Assembly (NCBI RefSeq): GCF_017311415.1
Contig: NZ_JAEKIS010000010.1
Location: 1 to 64,000 of the forward strand
Length of the DNA stretch: 64,000 bases
Source of the DNA: Salipiger abyssi
Lineage (GTDB): Bacteria > Pseudomonadota > Alphaproteobacteria > Rhodobacterales > Rhodobacteraceae
Reading direction: 5' to 3'
The translations under genes and the position numbers were made by a program. The notes beneath the pieces were generated by a model, which had not been told where the DNA came from, searched no databases, and worked only from the letters and a program-made list of their open reading frames with translations. Shown piece after piece: positions 36,463 to 45,367 of the stretch. Position 1 is the stretch's first letter. Each line of letters starts with the position of its first letter.

Positions 36463-36838
36463 CTGAACTTCCTCTCGTAGGCTTCAAGCCAAACGCGGTG
36501 CGCGCGCCGGGCGGGCGCCATGGAATAACGGCGATTCGCGTCTCGATGCGTGCCGTTCCGGACTTTTGCGCCCGGATATGGCGTTGGATTCTCCCCTGAA
36601 ACCCAAAGGTCATCGCGGCAAGGACGGGAAGATTATCGCTGACTTCTGCGCCCGCTCGCACGAGTCGTGTCGTGAAGGCGGACAGCCGAGCATCAGAGGA
36701 AGACATGGGCGCCGAAAACGGGCGCCGTGTCGGAACCGCAGGTCGATGCCAGCACCGCAATGGACCGGGAAAGCGGCCCGAGAGCCCTCTCCCGGCCATC
36801 GCGGGCACGGCAGGCGCTTGCGGGGTCTGAGACTAGGC
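36463..36838. other. Non-coding gap between tRNA-Lys and the catabolic island
   Basis: The 376 bp contain open frames on both strands, but one begins opposite the tRNA and reads its T-arm, and none has a recognisable domain or ribosome-binding site. No repeat of the tRNA-Lys 3' end and no integrase is seen here. I see nothing functional. Confidence 0.5.
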
Positions 36839-37651
36839 TCAGACCTCTGCCCGCGCGATGACCTGTTTGGTCTTCTGCATTGCCTCCACCGCGCGTCGCA
36901 GCGCCGGCGTTTTGCCGATCCGGTGCTTTTGCGCCACCTCGACACTAAGCACGATGTCCTTGGGCAGGGCGGAGAGCATGGCGTTGAAATCGAAATCCCC
37001 GTCGCCGGGCATCAGGCGATTGCCCCGCGCCGTTTCGATCAACGCCTCGGGGGAGGCATCGAATTGCCCCGGGGCGTCGCAAAGCTGCGCGTAGTTGATC
37101 CAGGCCGGATCGAGCGCCGCGAGTTCTTCGAACTCGGTCGCGGAGCGCTGCACATGCAAGGCGTCGACCAAAACCCCGGCGGCGGGATGCGCCACCGCCC
37201 GGACCTGACGCACCGCCGCCGAGACATCGGGGATATCGGTCCAGGGCATGAACTCCAGATCCGCCGTCATGCCGTGCTGATGCGCCAGGTCGCAAAAGGC
37301 GCCATAGCTGTCGGTCATCCGCGCCGGATCCGGATCGTAGCCCGCCGTCAGGATGTTGCGCGCCCCCAGCTCCGCGCCGCGCTCGAGAAAGGGAAGCGTA
37401 TCCGCTGCCCGGAACTCCGGCGTGATCCTGATGATCTCGATATCGGCGACTTGAAGGCCGGTGTCGCGCAGTGCCGCGCGGGTCTCCTTCAGCATGGCCG
37501 GATCGGTCAGCAGGGGATAAGGCCCGTCGGTGCCCGCCGGCAGGAGCCGCAGACCCACAAGGTCGTACCCAGCCTCCGCAGCCACCCGCACCGCCTCCGG
37601 CGGTGTCAGTTCGGCGACGGTGAGGAAGGCAAGGGAATAGCGATACCCCAT
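36839..37651 (-). CDS. Sugar phosphate isomerase/epimerase-type TIM barrel enzyme
   Basis: This 270-aa AP-endonuclease-2-fold TIM barrel has metal-binding positions in DLEFMPW (Glu), VLVDALHVQRS (Asp and His) and LSVEVAQKH (Glu). The family includes xylose-isomerase-like epimerases, inosose dehydratase and 3-dehydroshikimate dehydratases. Given a shikimate-dehydrogenase-like partner in the same island, a dehydratase or isomerase acting on a cyclic polyol acid is a reasonable guess. It is last in the operon with the NIPSNAP and flavoprotein genes. Confidence 0.8.
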   Translation of the reverse strand: MGYRYSLAFLTVAELTPPEAVRVAAEAGYDLVGLRLLPAGTDGPYPLLTDPAMLKETRAALRDTGLQVADIEIIRITPEFRAADTLPFLERGAELGARNILTAGYDPDPARMTDSYGAFCDLAHQHGMTADLEFMPWTDIPDVSAAVRQVRAVAHPAAGVLVDALHVQRSATEFEELAALDPAWINYAQLCDAPGQFDASPEALIETARGNRLMPGDGDFDFNAMLSALPKDIVLSVEVAQKHRIGKTPALRRAVEAMQKTKQVIARAEV

Positions 37652-37658
37652 GGCGCCC

Positions 37659-38276
37659 TCATTTCAGCGGAGAAAAGGGCAGCGGCACCGCCAGGGTCGA
37701 GGTCATCTCGGGCGTCAGCCAGTCGGGACCGCCCTTCGGCGGCCAGATGCCATCCGCCACGGTCTTGCCGCGGATCTCGGCGCGGTGGTTGGCGCTTTCA
37801 TAAGGCCAGATCTGGGTGAACCGGGTCGGGCCGTCCAATGAATACATCGCAATCGAGAGCGGCGAATATTCGGTGCGCACGGGCACAGCCTCGCGCCACT
37901 TGTCGATGGTCGGCGCCATGCCGTTCAGCTTCGGCTGATAGCTGCGGATCTCATAAACCTTGCCGTATTCGCCCGGCGTGACCGGCAGGGTGAAATCCAG
38001 CGGGATGTAGCTGTCGGAGGTCCAGCCGCGCAGATGCTCCATGCAGCCGAACGGGTTGTCGGAGAGATGAGTGCGGGTGCGCTCGGCAATCAGATCCTCG
38101 GCGCTGTCGAACTGGCGCAACAGGATGATGTCGTTCAGCGTGCCGATATCCGGCGCCCAGGCGCCCATCAGGGTGCCCTTGGCCTCGGGCGCGGCCAGCC
38201 ACTCCTGGAGCGCGGGGGCCACCTTGGGGGTGGCGAAAAGCGCGGTCTTCAGGGTGACGATGTCAAAAAGCGGCAT
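37659..38276 (-). CDS. NIPSNAP family protein with two NIPSNAP repeats
   Basis: This 205-aa protein with a ferredoxin-like alpha/beta fold has two ~100-residue halves: the first with LLRQFDSAEDLIAERTRTHL, the second starting YEIRSYQPKLNGMAPTIDKW. NIPSNAP domains are small dimeric modules often found in catabolic operons, sometimes with enzymatic roles, but without a general function. The start at 38276 is preceded by GAGGAA. It overlaps the flavoprotein stop by 14 nt. Confidence 0.82.
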   Translation of the reverse strand: MPLFDIVTLKTALFATPKVAPALQEWLAAPEAKGTLMGAWAPDIGTLNDIILLRQFDSAEDLIAERTRTHLSDNPFGCMEHLRGWTSDSYIPLDFTLPVTPGEYGKVYEIRSYQPKLNGMAPTIDKWREAVPVRTEYSPLSIAMYSLDGPTRFTQIWPYESANHRAEIRGKTVADGIWPPKGGPDWLTPEMTSTLAVPLPFSPLK

Positions 38277-40068
38277 GGATAGTTCCTCCGTTGGATCCGG
38301 CCGGTCGGGCCGGGGTCTGTTGCGTTTCGGATTGAGGGTCGGCCCCGCTCTCGGGGGGCCAGCGGCCCGCCGCGACATGGGCGGCGATGTAGCCGAAGGT
38401 CATGGCCGGACCGAGGGTGATGCCCCCGCTCGGATACTGCCCGGCGAAGATCGAACTCAGATCGTTGCCGGCGGCGAAAAGCCCCGGAATCGGCACGCCC
38501 CCGGCGTCCAGCACCCGGGCGCGGTCGTCGGCGTCGAGCCCCGCGAAGGTGCCGAGACTGCCCGGCACGATGCGCACCGCGTGAAAGGGTCCGCGCCGCA
38601 GCGCGCCAAGCGCCGGGTTGGGACGGTTCTCCGGATCGCCCTGCACACGGTTGTAGATCGACGCGCCACGGCCGAAATCCGCGTCCTCGCCCGCCGCCGC
38701 CTGGGCGTTGAAGCGGGCGACAGTTGCCTCCAGTGTCGCAGGGTCGAGGTCGCAGGCGCGCGCGAGCGCCTCCAATGTGCGGCCCGAGCGCAGGTAGCCG
38801 CCGCGCCGGAAGGGGGCCAGCGGGAAGGGCGCCGGTCGCGCCCAGCCCAGCCCCCAGCGGCGCTGCGCCGGGTGATCGGCGATCAGCCAGCATTCGGGCG
38901 CCTCGCCTGCCGGGGTGGCGTCGAACAGCGCGCGCATGAAGGCGTGATAGCTGTCGGCCTCGTTGGCAAAGCGCTTGCCCCTGCCGCGCACCGCGATGAT
39001 TCCGGGCTTGGCCCGGTCGACGAGATGCGGGAAATGCGTGAAGCCCCCTTTGCCGTCGGGCACGAGGGAAACCGGCGCCCAGGCACCGGCATTTGTCAGA
39101 TCCTCGCGCAGCTGGCCGCCAGCCTCGGCGCCCAGGCGGATGCCGTCTCCGGTATTGTCCCGGGGCGCGGCAGAATAATGCGCGGTGCCGGTCTCGGCAC
39201 CGAAGAGCTTCGCTCGCGTGGCGGGATCGTGCGGGAAGCCGCCGGTCGCCAGCACCACGCCGCGCCGGGCGTGTAGCCGGGTGCCGCCGGTCAGCGTGAC
39301 GCCGCTCACCGCCCCGTCCTCATGTTTCAGCGCGCTCACCCCGGCATCGGTGAAGAGATCGACACCCCGGTCGAGGCAGGACCGCATCAGCCCGGCCACC
39401 AGCGCGTTGCCGTTGACCAGCTGCATGGAACGCCCATGCCGCACCAGATCGACCCCGTGCTTCGCCAGGCGCCGCGTCACATAAAGCGCCGAAGCGGGCC
39501 GGCGCATCGCATTGAAGAAATGCGCCATGTCCTTGCCAGAGGCGATGCCCATGCCAGCCAGCGAGATCACGTCGAGCGGCGGCCTCAGCTTGGCGATCCA
39601 GGGCCCCAGCCGCCGCCCATCGAAGGGCGCGGCACAGACCGAGCGGCCACCGGCTGCGGCGCCCGGGCTATCGGTGAAATCGGGAACCCTGTTGCCGTCG
39701 ATCCAGTCCACGGCGGTGCGGTCGCGGAAAAATCTCACCATCTCCGGCCCGGTGTCGAGATAGGTCTTTATCCGAGGGTCGCCCACACGGTTGCCCATGA
39801 TGCCCGCCAGATAATCCAGCGGCGCCTCGGACGGCTCGTCGATTCCGGCCTCCACTGCTAGAGGATTGCGCGGCACCCATAGCCAGCCACCCGACCAGGC
39901 GGAGGTGCCGCCCAGCACCGGCGCCTTTTCCAGCACGGCGACCGACAGGCCCAGATCGGCGGCGGTGACCGCGGTGGCAAGCCCTCCGGCGCCCGATCCG
40001 ACGACCAGCAAATCGTAGCTCGCGCCCGGCTCGGGGCGCGCGTCGATGCTCCTCCCCTTATGCGTCAC
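38263..40068 (-). CDS. FAD-dependent oxidoreductase, KstD/fumarate-reductase flavoprotein family (copy 1)
   Basis: This 601-aa flavoprotein has the FAD fold LLVVGSGAGGLATAVTAADLG, followed by GGTSAWSGGWLWVPRN characteristic of 3-ketosteroid-dehydrogenase-like enzymes, ATGGFPHD and the C-terminal FAD segment YPSGGITLGPAMTFGYIAA. Such enzymes dehydrogenate ring ketones or carboxylic acids. It overlaps the IclR gene by 4 nt and the NIPSNAP gene by 14 nt, so all are co-expressed. A paralogue lies across the divergent promoter. Confidence 0.88.
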   Translation of the reverse strand: MTHKGRSIDARPEPGASYDLLVVGSGAGGLATAVTAADLGLSVAVLEKAPVLGGTSAWSGGWLWVPRNPLAVEAGIDEPSEAPLDYLAGIMGNRVGDPRIKTYLDTGPEMVRFFRDRTAVDWIDGNRVPDFTDSPGAAAGGRSVCAAPFDGRRLGPWIAKLRPPLDVISLAGMGIASGKDMAHFFNAMRRPASALYVTRRLAKHGVDLVRHGRSMQLVNGNALVAGLMRSCLDRGVDLFTDAGVSALKHEDGAVSGVTLTGGTRLHARRGVVLATGGFPHDPATRAKLFGAETGTAHYSAAPRDNTGDGIRLGAEAGGQLREDLTNAGAWAPVSLVPDGKGGFTHFPHLVDRAKPGIIAVRGRGKRFANEADSYHAFMRALFDATPAGEAPECWLIADHPAQRRWGLGWARPAPFPLAPFRRGGYLRSGRTLEALARACDLDPATLEATVARFNAQAAAGEDADFGRGASIYNRVQGDPENRPNPALGALRRGPFHAVRIVPGSLGTFAGLDADDRARVLDAGGVPIPGLFAAGNDLSSIFAGQYPSGGITLGPAMTFGYIAAHVAAGRWPPESGADPQSETQQTPARPAGSNGGTIHAAF

Positions 40069-40916
40069 GACCGGTCGCGCCCCTCTCCCGCCCGGGACTG
40101 CGTCTGCCGGCGCCCCATGGTCTCGTCATACCAGCGGGTAAAGCTGCGCCCCGCCAGACTGGCCTCTGCCAGATCCGTCGCGGCCTGACGAAGCTCCGGC
40201 AGGAACGAATGCAGCAGTTCGGGCGTCGCACGGGCAGACGGGCCGGCGATCGACACGGTCCCGATCGGCTCGTCGGTGTCGGGATGGCGGATCAGCACGG
40301 CGATTGCCGCCATGCCGAGCATGAAGCTGGAGGTGTTCTGCGCATAGCCCTGGGCCCGCGCGGTCTGCACGATCTGCAAGAGCTCGGCCACGCCCTTGGG
40401 CGCCGAGACACCGGCCCCGCCTGGCTTTTCAAGCCCCTGCCGCATCACCGAGGCGACGGCATCGTCGTCGCTCAGCCCCGACAACCAGGCCTGCCCGCCA
40501 GAGGCGGAGGCGAGATGTACAATCTGCCCATGCTCCGCATCGGGATCATAGCGCAGCCCCGCGGTCGCGCCCTGCGAGACACCGACCCAGACCAGCTCCT
40601 CGCCGTCGAACAGCGCCATCCGGATCAATTCTTTCGTCGATTGCGCCAGCCGGTCGAGAATCGGCTGGCTCAGATCCGGGATCCCGGTGCGGGCGAGAAA
40701 GGCCAGCCCGTTGGTCGCCAGTTTCAGCGTCAGCATGTAGTCGCCATGCTCGCGGCTCTGGCGCGTATACCCGAGCGCCTCCAGCTCTTTCAAAAGGCGA
40801 TGCACGCCCGACGGCGGCAGATCCAGCGCCTTGGCGATCTCGCTCACCGACGCCCCTTCGGGCCGCTCGGCCAGGAAGCTGATAACACCCAGTCCCTTTT
40901 CCAATGCGCTGCTCAT
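40065..40916 (-). CDS. IclR-family transcriptional regulator of the catabolic island
   Basis: This 283-aa regulator has an N-terminal winged helix (VISFLAERPEGASVSEIAKALDLPPSGVHRLLKELEALG, quoted here in parts: SVSEIAKALDL, SGVHRLLKEL) and an IclR effector domain with ELVWVGVS and TVSIAGPSARATPELL. It is the first gene of the minus-strand arm and faces the plus-strand arm over a 165-bp gap. It likely controls both arms in response to the pathway substrate. Confidence 0.9.
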   Translation of the reverse strand: MSSALEKGLGVISFLAERPEGASVSEIAKALDLPPSGVHRLLKELEALGYTRQSREHGDYMLTLKLATNGLAFLARTGIPDLSQPILDRLAQSTKELIRMALFDGEELVWVGVSQGATAGLRYDPDAEHGQIVHLASASGGQAWLSGLSDDDAVASVMRQGLEKPGGAGVSAPKGVAELLQIVQTARAQGYAQNTSSFMLGMAAIAVLIRHPDTDEPIGTVSIAGPSARATPELLHSFLPELRQAATDLAEASLAGRSFTRWYDETMGRRQTQSRAGEGRDRS

Positions 40917-40984
40917 GACAGGCCTCTCGCTGTTGCTTGCTCATAGGATATGGAAGAATAATCAAAATGTGAAGACCATTAAAA

Positions 40985-41005
40985 ACTGGAATGATATTTC
41001 ATTTT
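40985..41005. promoter_or_regulatory. Candidate IclR operator in the divergent promoter region
   Basis: AATGA-TATT-TCATT (40990-41003) is a perfect dyad inside TGGAATGATATTTCATTTTC, resembling the TGGAAAT-type palindromes bound by IclR proteins. The surrounding 165 bp (40917-41081) are distinctly AT-rich. The position, between divergent arms and 80-90 bp from both starts, suits a shared operator. Confidence 0.5.
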
Positions 41006-41081
41006 CTGGCAATGATGGGTTCAGACGCGATTCGACGGCTCGCAGGAGGCGAGCTGGCTACCGAGCGTCAGGGAGGACGAT

Positions 41082-42812
41082 ATGGCCGATATTTCCATCG
41101 ACAGCACCGCTGAGCGCTACGATGTCGCCGTTATCGGCTCGGGCGCGGCCGGCTTGGGCGCGGCGGTCTTTGCCGCGCTCGAAGGCGCGCGCGTCCTGCT
41201 GGTCGAACGGACCGAGTATATCGGCGGCACCTCCGCCCTCTCCGGCGGCACGGTCTGGGCGCCGGGCACCGAAACCGGGCGCACCGCGAATCCCGACGAT
41301 TCCCGCGAAAAGGTCTCGGCCTTCCTCGACAGCGCCGTGGGCATTTTCGGCAACCGCGACATGCGCGAGGCCTTCCTCGATGCCGCCCCCGAGGCCATCG
41401 CCACGCTTGAGGCGCGCACGCAGGTGCGGTTCCGCCCCTATCCGCGTCATCCCGATTACGAATGGGATCACCCCAACCCTACCCTGAATGGCCGCGCGAT
41501 CGAGCCGGTGCCCTTCGATACGCGCGCCATGGGCGCCGCGCGCAACATGATCCGCCCGCCGATTCCGGAATTCACCGTGCTCGGCGGCATGAATATCGAC
41601 CGGGTGGATATCGGCCACCTGCTGAACCGCTACAAATCCCCGGCCAGCTTCCTGCATGTCGCCAGGATCGTGCCCCGTTACATGCGCGACCGCGCGCTGC
41701 ATGGCCGGCACACGCGGGTGGTCATGGGCGGCGCGCTGGTGGCCAGATTGCTGGCGTCGGCGCTGGATCTGGGCGTCGACATCCTGCGCAGCACCGAGGT
41801 GACGGCACTGACCGAAACCGACGGCGAGGTGACCGGACTGCGCCTTCGGGCGGGCGACAAGGAACGCACCGTGGCCGTGGACGGTGGCGTCATCCTCGCC
41901 ACCGGCGGCTTTGGACGCTCCGCCAGCCGCCGTGCCGCCTATCTGCCCGACACCCTGCCCGCCGAAAGCCCTTCGGCTCCCGGCCATACTGGCACGATGC
42001 ACGATCTGGCCTTCGCTCTTGGCGCCACCTACGGCCAGGGCAACGATCAGAGCGCCTTCTGGGCACCCTGCTCCACCCGCCGCCGCGCCGATGGCAGCAC
42101 TGCGGTCTTCCCGCATTTCGTACTCGACCGTTCGAAGCCCGGCACCGTCTGCGTCGATCTCAAGGGCCGCCGCTTCGTGAACGAAACAATCTCGTATCAT
42201 GCCTTTGGCAAGGCGATGCTGGCGGGCGGCCCCGACACTGCCGGTGCGTGGATCGTCACCGACGCGCCGACGCTGGCGAAATTCGGGCTGGGCATGGTCC
42301 ACCCGGGCGGCGAGAACCCGAAACCCCATGTTGCCGACGGCTATCTGATCGAAGCGCAGACACTGGACGAGCTCGCCGCCAAGACCGGCACCGACCCGCA
42401 GTCGCTCGCCGCCAGCGTCGCCGATATCAACGCCGCTGCGGAGAAGGGCGAGGACACAAGCTTTGGTCGGGGCGGCTCGCCTTACCAGCGCAACAACGGC
42501 GACCCGACGGTTGCACCCAACCCGACGCTGGGCCGGATCGCCACCGCGCCTTTCTATGCGGTGCGCCTGCAACCCGCCGATATCGGCACGGCGCAAGGCC
42601 TGCGCGGCGATACCCACGCCCGGCTGCTGCGCGACGACGACAGCGTGATCGGCGGGCTCTATGCGGTGGGCAACGACCTGCATTCCATCATGGGCGGCAC
42701 TTATCCCGGCCCCGGCATCACACTGGGCCCCGGCCTGGTCTTCGGCGCCATCGCCGCACGCCATGCCGCCGCCCGCTCGCATCAAGAGAAAGGACAGACC
42801 CGTGCAGCTTGA
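41082..42812 (+). CDS. FAD-dependent oxidoreductase, KstD/fumarate-reductase flavoprotein family (copy 2)
   Basis: This 576-aa paralogue of the flavoprotein at 38-40 kb has VAVIGSGAAGLGAAVFAALEG, GGTSALSGGTVWAPG, ILATGGFGRS, GRRFVNETISYHAF and YPGPGITLGPGLVFGAIAA. The two proteins share the whole layout but differ clearly, suggesting two successive ring dehydrogenations or two related substrates. It leads the plus-strand arm; its last 11 nt overlap the GTG start of the next gene. Confidence 0.88.
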   Translation: MADISIDSTAERYDVAVIGSGAAGLGAAVFAALEGARVLLVERTEYIGGTSALSGGTVWAPGTETGRTANPDDSREKVSAFLDSAVGIFGNRDMREAFLDAAPEAIATLEARTQVRFRPYPRHPDYEWDHPNPTLNGRAIEPVPFDTRAMGAARNMIRPPIPEFTVLGGMNIDRVDIGHLLNRYKSPASFLHVARIVPRYMRDRALHGRHTRVVMGGALVARLLASALDLGVDILRSTEVTALTETDGEVTGLRLRAGDKERTVAVDGGVILATGGFGRSASRRAAYLPDTLPAESPSAPGHTGTMHDLAFALGATYGQGNDQSAFWAPCSTRRRADGSTAVFPHFVLDRSKPGTVCVDLKGRRFVNETISYHAFGKAMLAGGPDTAGAWIVTDAPTLAKFGLGMVHPGGENPKPHVADGYLIEAQTLDELAAKTGTDPQSLAASVADINAAAEKGEDTSFGRGGSPYQRNNGDPTVAPNPTLGRIATAPFYAVRLQPADIGTAQGLRGDTHARLLRDDDSVIGGLYAVGNDLHSIMGGTYPGPGITLGPGLVFGAIAARHAAARSHQEKGQTRAA

Positions 42813-43626
42813 CGGCGAAACCATCCTGTTCCCGGTGATCGGGGACCCCATTGCGCAGGTCCGCTCTCCGCGCTTCCTGAGCGAAATCCTGGCTGCACGC
42901 GGCATCAACGCCCTCGTGCCGCCGCTGCACATCCATGCCGATCACATGACCGCCGCCATGGAAAGCTTTCGCCACATGCAGAACGTTCGCGGCCTGGTGA
43001 TCACGATCCCGCACAAAATCGCGTCGCTCGCCTTTTGCGACGTGGTCAGCGACCGCGCCCGCTTTGTCGGGTCAGTGAATGTCATCCACAAGGATTCAGA
43101 AGGCCGCTTCATCGGCGACAATGTCGACGGCATCGGCTATCTCGACGGGATCAAGGCGCTCGGCTTCGAGCCGGCGGGCAAGACGGCGCTGCTGATCGGC
43201 GCCGGCGGCGCGGGCAGCGCCGTGGCCTTCGAAATCCTGGATCGCGGCGCCGCGCATCTGACCATCTCGGATCTCGACGAGACGCGCCTCTCGCGCATCG
43301 TCTCGGCGCTGGACGAGAAATTCTCCGGGCGCGTCGCGGCCGGCAGCAACGATCCGACGGGCATGGACCTGGTGGCCAACGTCACCCCCTGCGGGATGCG
43401 CGAGGGCGACCCCTTCCCCTCCGATCCCGCGCTGATGTCGCCCGAGACCTTCGTCGCCGACGCCATCACCCGCCCCGAAGTGTCGCCCATGGTGGCCGCC
43501 GCCCGGGCCAAGGGCTGCAACACGATGACCGGCGCGGGCATGTTCAACGCCGAAGCCGAAAGGCTGGTGGATTTCCTGCTGGGAGAGGGGCTGCCCTCGG
43601 ATCCGGCAGAACAAGCGGCGGCATAG
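42802..43626 (+). CDS. Shikimate-dehydrogenase-like oxidoreductase (catabolic, divergent)
   Basis: This 274-aa protein has the AroE fold: substrate domain GDPIAQVRSPRFLSEIL, TIPHK with the catalytic Lys, GDNVDGIGYLDG with the partner Asp, and nucleotide-binding GAGGAGSAVAFEIL. The usual HSxSP substrate-carboxylate motif is changed to QVRSP, and the C-terminal Gln normally contacting shikimate is replaced in GAGMFNAEAERL. This argues for a related but different substrate. It starts with GTG inside the upstream gene. Confidence 0.82.
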   Translation: MQLDGETILFPVIGDPIAQVRSPRFLSEILAARGINALVPPLHIHADHMTAAMESFRHMQNVRGLVITIPHKIASLAFCDVVSDRARFVGSVNVIHKDSEGRFIGDNVDGIGYLDGIKALGFEPAGKTALLIGAGGAGSAVAFEILDRGAAHLTISDLDETRLSRIVSALDEKFSGRVAAGSNDPTGMDLVANVTPCGMREGDPFPSDPALMSPETFVADAITRPEVSPMVAAARAKGCNTMTGAGMFNAEAERLVDFLLGEGLPSDPAEQAAA

Positions 43627-43652
43627 GGCCGTCAATCAATGGGAGGAAAACC

Positions 43653-44645
43653 ATGAAAACGTTTCTCGCAGGCCTGAGCCTGCTGGCCATGACAGGCGGC
43701 AGCGCGCTCGCCGCAGACTATCCCGTGAAGGAGATCCAGGGGATCATCCAGTGGGGGGCCGGGGGCTCTACCGACACGGTGATGCGCGCGGTGACGCCGC
43801 ATGCGGCCGAGGCGCTTGGCGGTAATATCGTCATGCAGAACAAGACCGGCGGCGTGGGCGCCATCGCCCTGCGCTATGTCCAGCAGCAGGATGCCGACGG
43901 CTACACGCTGCTGATGGGCGCCGAGAACCCGCAGATGTACAAGGTGCTCGGGCTCGGAACGGACGATTACACCGATATGGTGCCGATCAACGTTCTGGCG
44001 CGCGGCGTGCCGATGTTCGTCGCCAACAATGACGCGCCCTACAACTCGATGACGGAATTCGTCGAGTACGCCAAGGCCAACCCCGGCGAGGTCCGCGTCG
44101 GCTCGACCGGTCCCGGCGGGCTGACCTCGATCGTGCTGGCCATGCTGACCGACCAGGAAGATGTCGAGTTCACCCGTGTGCCCTATGACGGCGACGGCCC
44201 CGCGCTGACCGCGCTTCAGGGCGGCGCCATCGACGTGATGCCCGCAGTGCTGGGGGCCGCCATCGAAGGCGTGAAAGCCGGACGTATGAAGGTCATCGGC
44301 CTGGTCGATACCCAGCCCAACGATCTGCTGCCGGGCGTCGTGCCGATCACCGAGGAGATCCCCGGTTTCGCCGACTACCTTCCCTGGGGGCCGTTCTTCG
44401 GCGTGTTCGTCAAGAAAGGCACGCCGGACGAAGTCGTCGCCGAGCTGCAAGCCGCCTATGCCGAAGGCGCCAAGAATCCCGACTTCATCGAGCTGATGGA
44501 AGATCGCGGCTTCATTGTCATGTCGATCGCCGGAGACGAGGCGATGGATTTCCTCGAAAGCTACCGGTCCACCTCCTCCTGGCTGGTGCATGACGCGGGC
44601 TTCTCGAAAAAATCGCCCGAAGAGTTCGATATTCCGCGCCCCTGA
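43653..44645 (+). CDS. tctC: Tripartite tricarboxylate transporter substrate-binding protein
   Basis: This 330-aa periplasmic receptor has a signal peptide (MKTFLAGLSLLAMTGGSALAA) and TTT-family segments: GIIQWGAGGSTDTVMRAV, NKTGGVGAIALRYV, VRVGSTGPGGLTSI and GPFFGVFVKKGTPDEVV. It captures a carboxylate for TctAB. GGAGGA precedes the ATG. It lies 26 nt after the shikimate-dehydrogenase-like gene and 143 bp before tctB. Confidence 0.92.
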   Translation: MKTFLAGLSLLAMTGGSALAADYPVKEIQGIIQWGAGGSTDTVMRAVTPHAAEALGGNIVMQNKTGGVGAIALRYVQQQDADGYTLLMGAENPQMYKVLGLGTDDYTDMVPINVLARGVPMFVANNDAPYNSMTEFVEYAKANPGEVRVGSTGPGGLTSIVLAMLTDQEDVEFTRVPYDGDGPALTALQGGAIDVMPAVLGAAIEGVKAGRMKVIGLVDTQPNDLLPGVVPITEEIPGFADYLPWGPFFGVFVKKGTPDEVVAELQAAYAEGAKNPDFIELMEDRGFIVMSIAGDEAMDFLESYRSTSSWLVHDAGFSKKSPEEFDIPRP

Positions 44646-44687
44646 GCCGCGGCGCATGAACCGGGAAACAATATGATATAACGGCCG

Positions 44688-44713
44688 AACGGCGCCCCGG
44701 TGCGGGCGCCGTT
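44688..44713 (+). terminator. Stem-loop between tctC and tctB (attenuator-like)
   Basis: AACGGCGCCC (44688-44697) and GGGCGCCGTT (44704-44713) form a perfect 10-bp stem with a 6-nt loop. There is no long U-run, so it probably causes partial termination or 3'-end stabilisation, giving more binding protein than permease. Confidence 0.6.
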
Positions 44714-44788
44714 CCGGCACCGGCCGGCGCTGCCGGAGGCGGCCCGGAACGCTGCCCGCCAGCGATGGCTCTGCCAGAGGAGGTCCCC

Positions 44789-45367
44789 ATGAAAATCGAC
44801 TATCGCGGTGACGCCGATCACCATGACGGCACATCCGACGCCACGCCCGGCGGCTATGAAACCGAGCGGCGGCCCGGAGAGCTGGCCTTTGCCCTGTTCC
44901 TGCTCGTGGCAAGCCTCTATCTGCTCTGGGAGGCCTACGGCATCGCCGGCTTCGAGGCGCTATCGTCGGCGGGTGCGGTTCCGATGGCGACAACCGCCGC
45001 AATGGCGGTTTCGGCGCTGATCATCGTGCTGCGCACCGCGCGGCTGCCGAAAGTGTCGACGGAGAGCCTGGCGCGCGACATCCTGCCGTTCAAGGTGATC
45101 CTCTTCGGCGGGCTGCTGGTCTGTTTCGGCCTGCTGCTGGTCCCGTTGGGCTTTCTTCCGACGGCCGCGCTTTTTCTAGTGTTGGCGATCAAGTATCTCT
45201 CGGGCCGCGGCTGGGGCTTTACCCTGGCGGTCTCGCTGGGCAGCCTGCTGCTGATCTGGGTGGTCTTCCGTATCGTCTTCACCGTTCTGATGCCCGCCGG
45301 CATCGTGCCCGAGGCCGAGCTGCTGCAATTCTTCCGCAACCTCGGCACCGGCGGGGGAGCGCAATGA
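44789..45367 (+). CDS. tctB: Tripartite tricarboxylate transporter small membrane subunit TctB
   Basis: This 192-aa protein has four hydrophobic segments (LAFALFLLVASLYLLWEAYG first) after a His/Asp-rich cytoplasmic N-terminus. This is the usual TctB topology, with low sequence conservation. The start at 44789 follows GAGGAGG; the in-frame ATG at 44765 is too early. Its stop overlaps tctA by 4 nt. Confidence 0.88.
   Translation: MKIDYRGDADHHDGTSDATPGGYETERRPGELAFALFLLVASLYLLWEAYGIAGFEALSSAGAVPMATTAAMAVSALIIVLRTARLPKVSTESLARDILPFKVILFGGLLVCFGLLLVPLGFLPTAALFLVLAIKYLSGRGWGFTLAVSLGSLLLIWVVFRIVFTVLMPAGIVPEAELLQFFRNLGTGGGAQ

Noticed and set aside
36425-36808. 127-codon frame overlapping tRNA-Lys
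   Set aside because: Its C-terminus (SRAGFEPATH) is the translation of a tRNA T-arm, a common artefact.
36387-36838. Integration of the catabolic island at tRNA-Lys
   Set aside because: No integrase and no duplicated tRNA 3' end were found on either side of the island.
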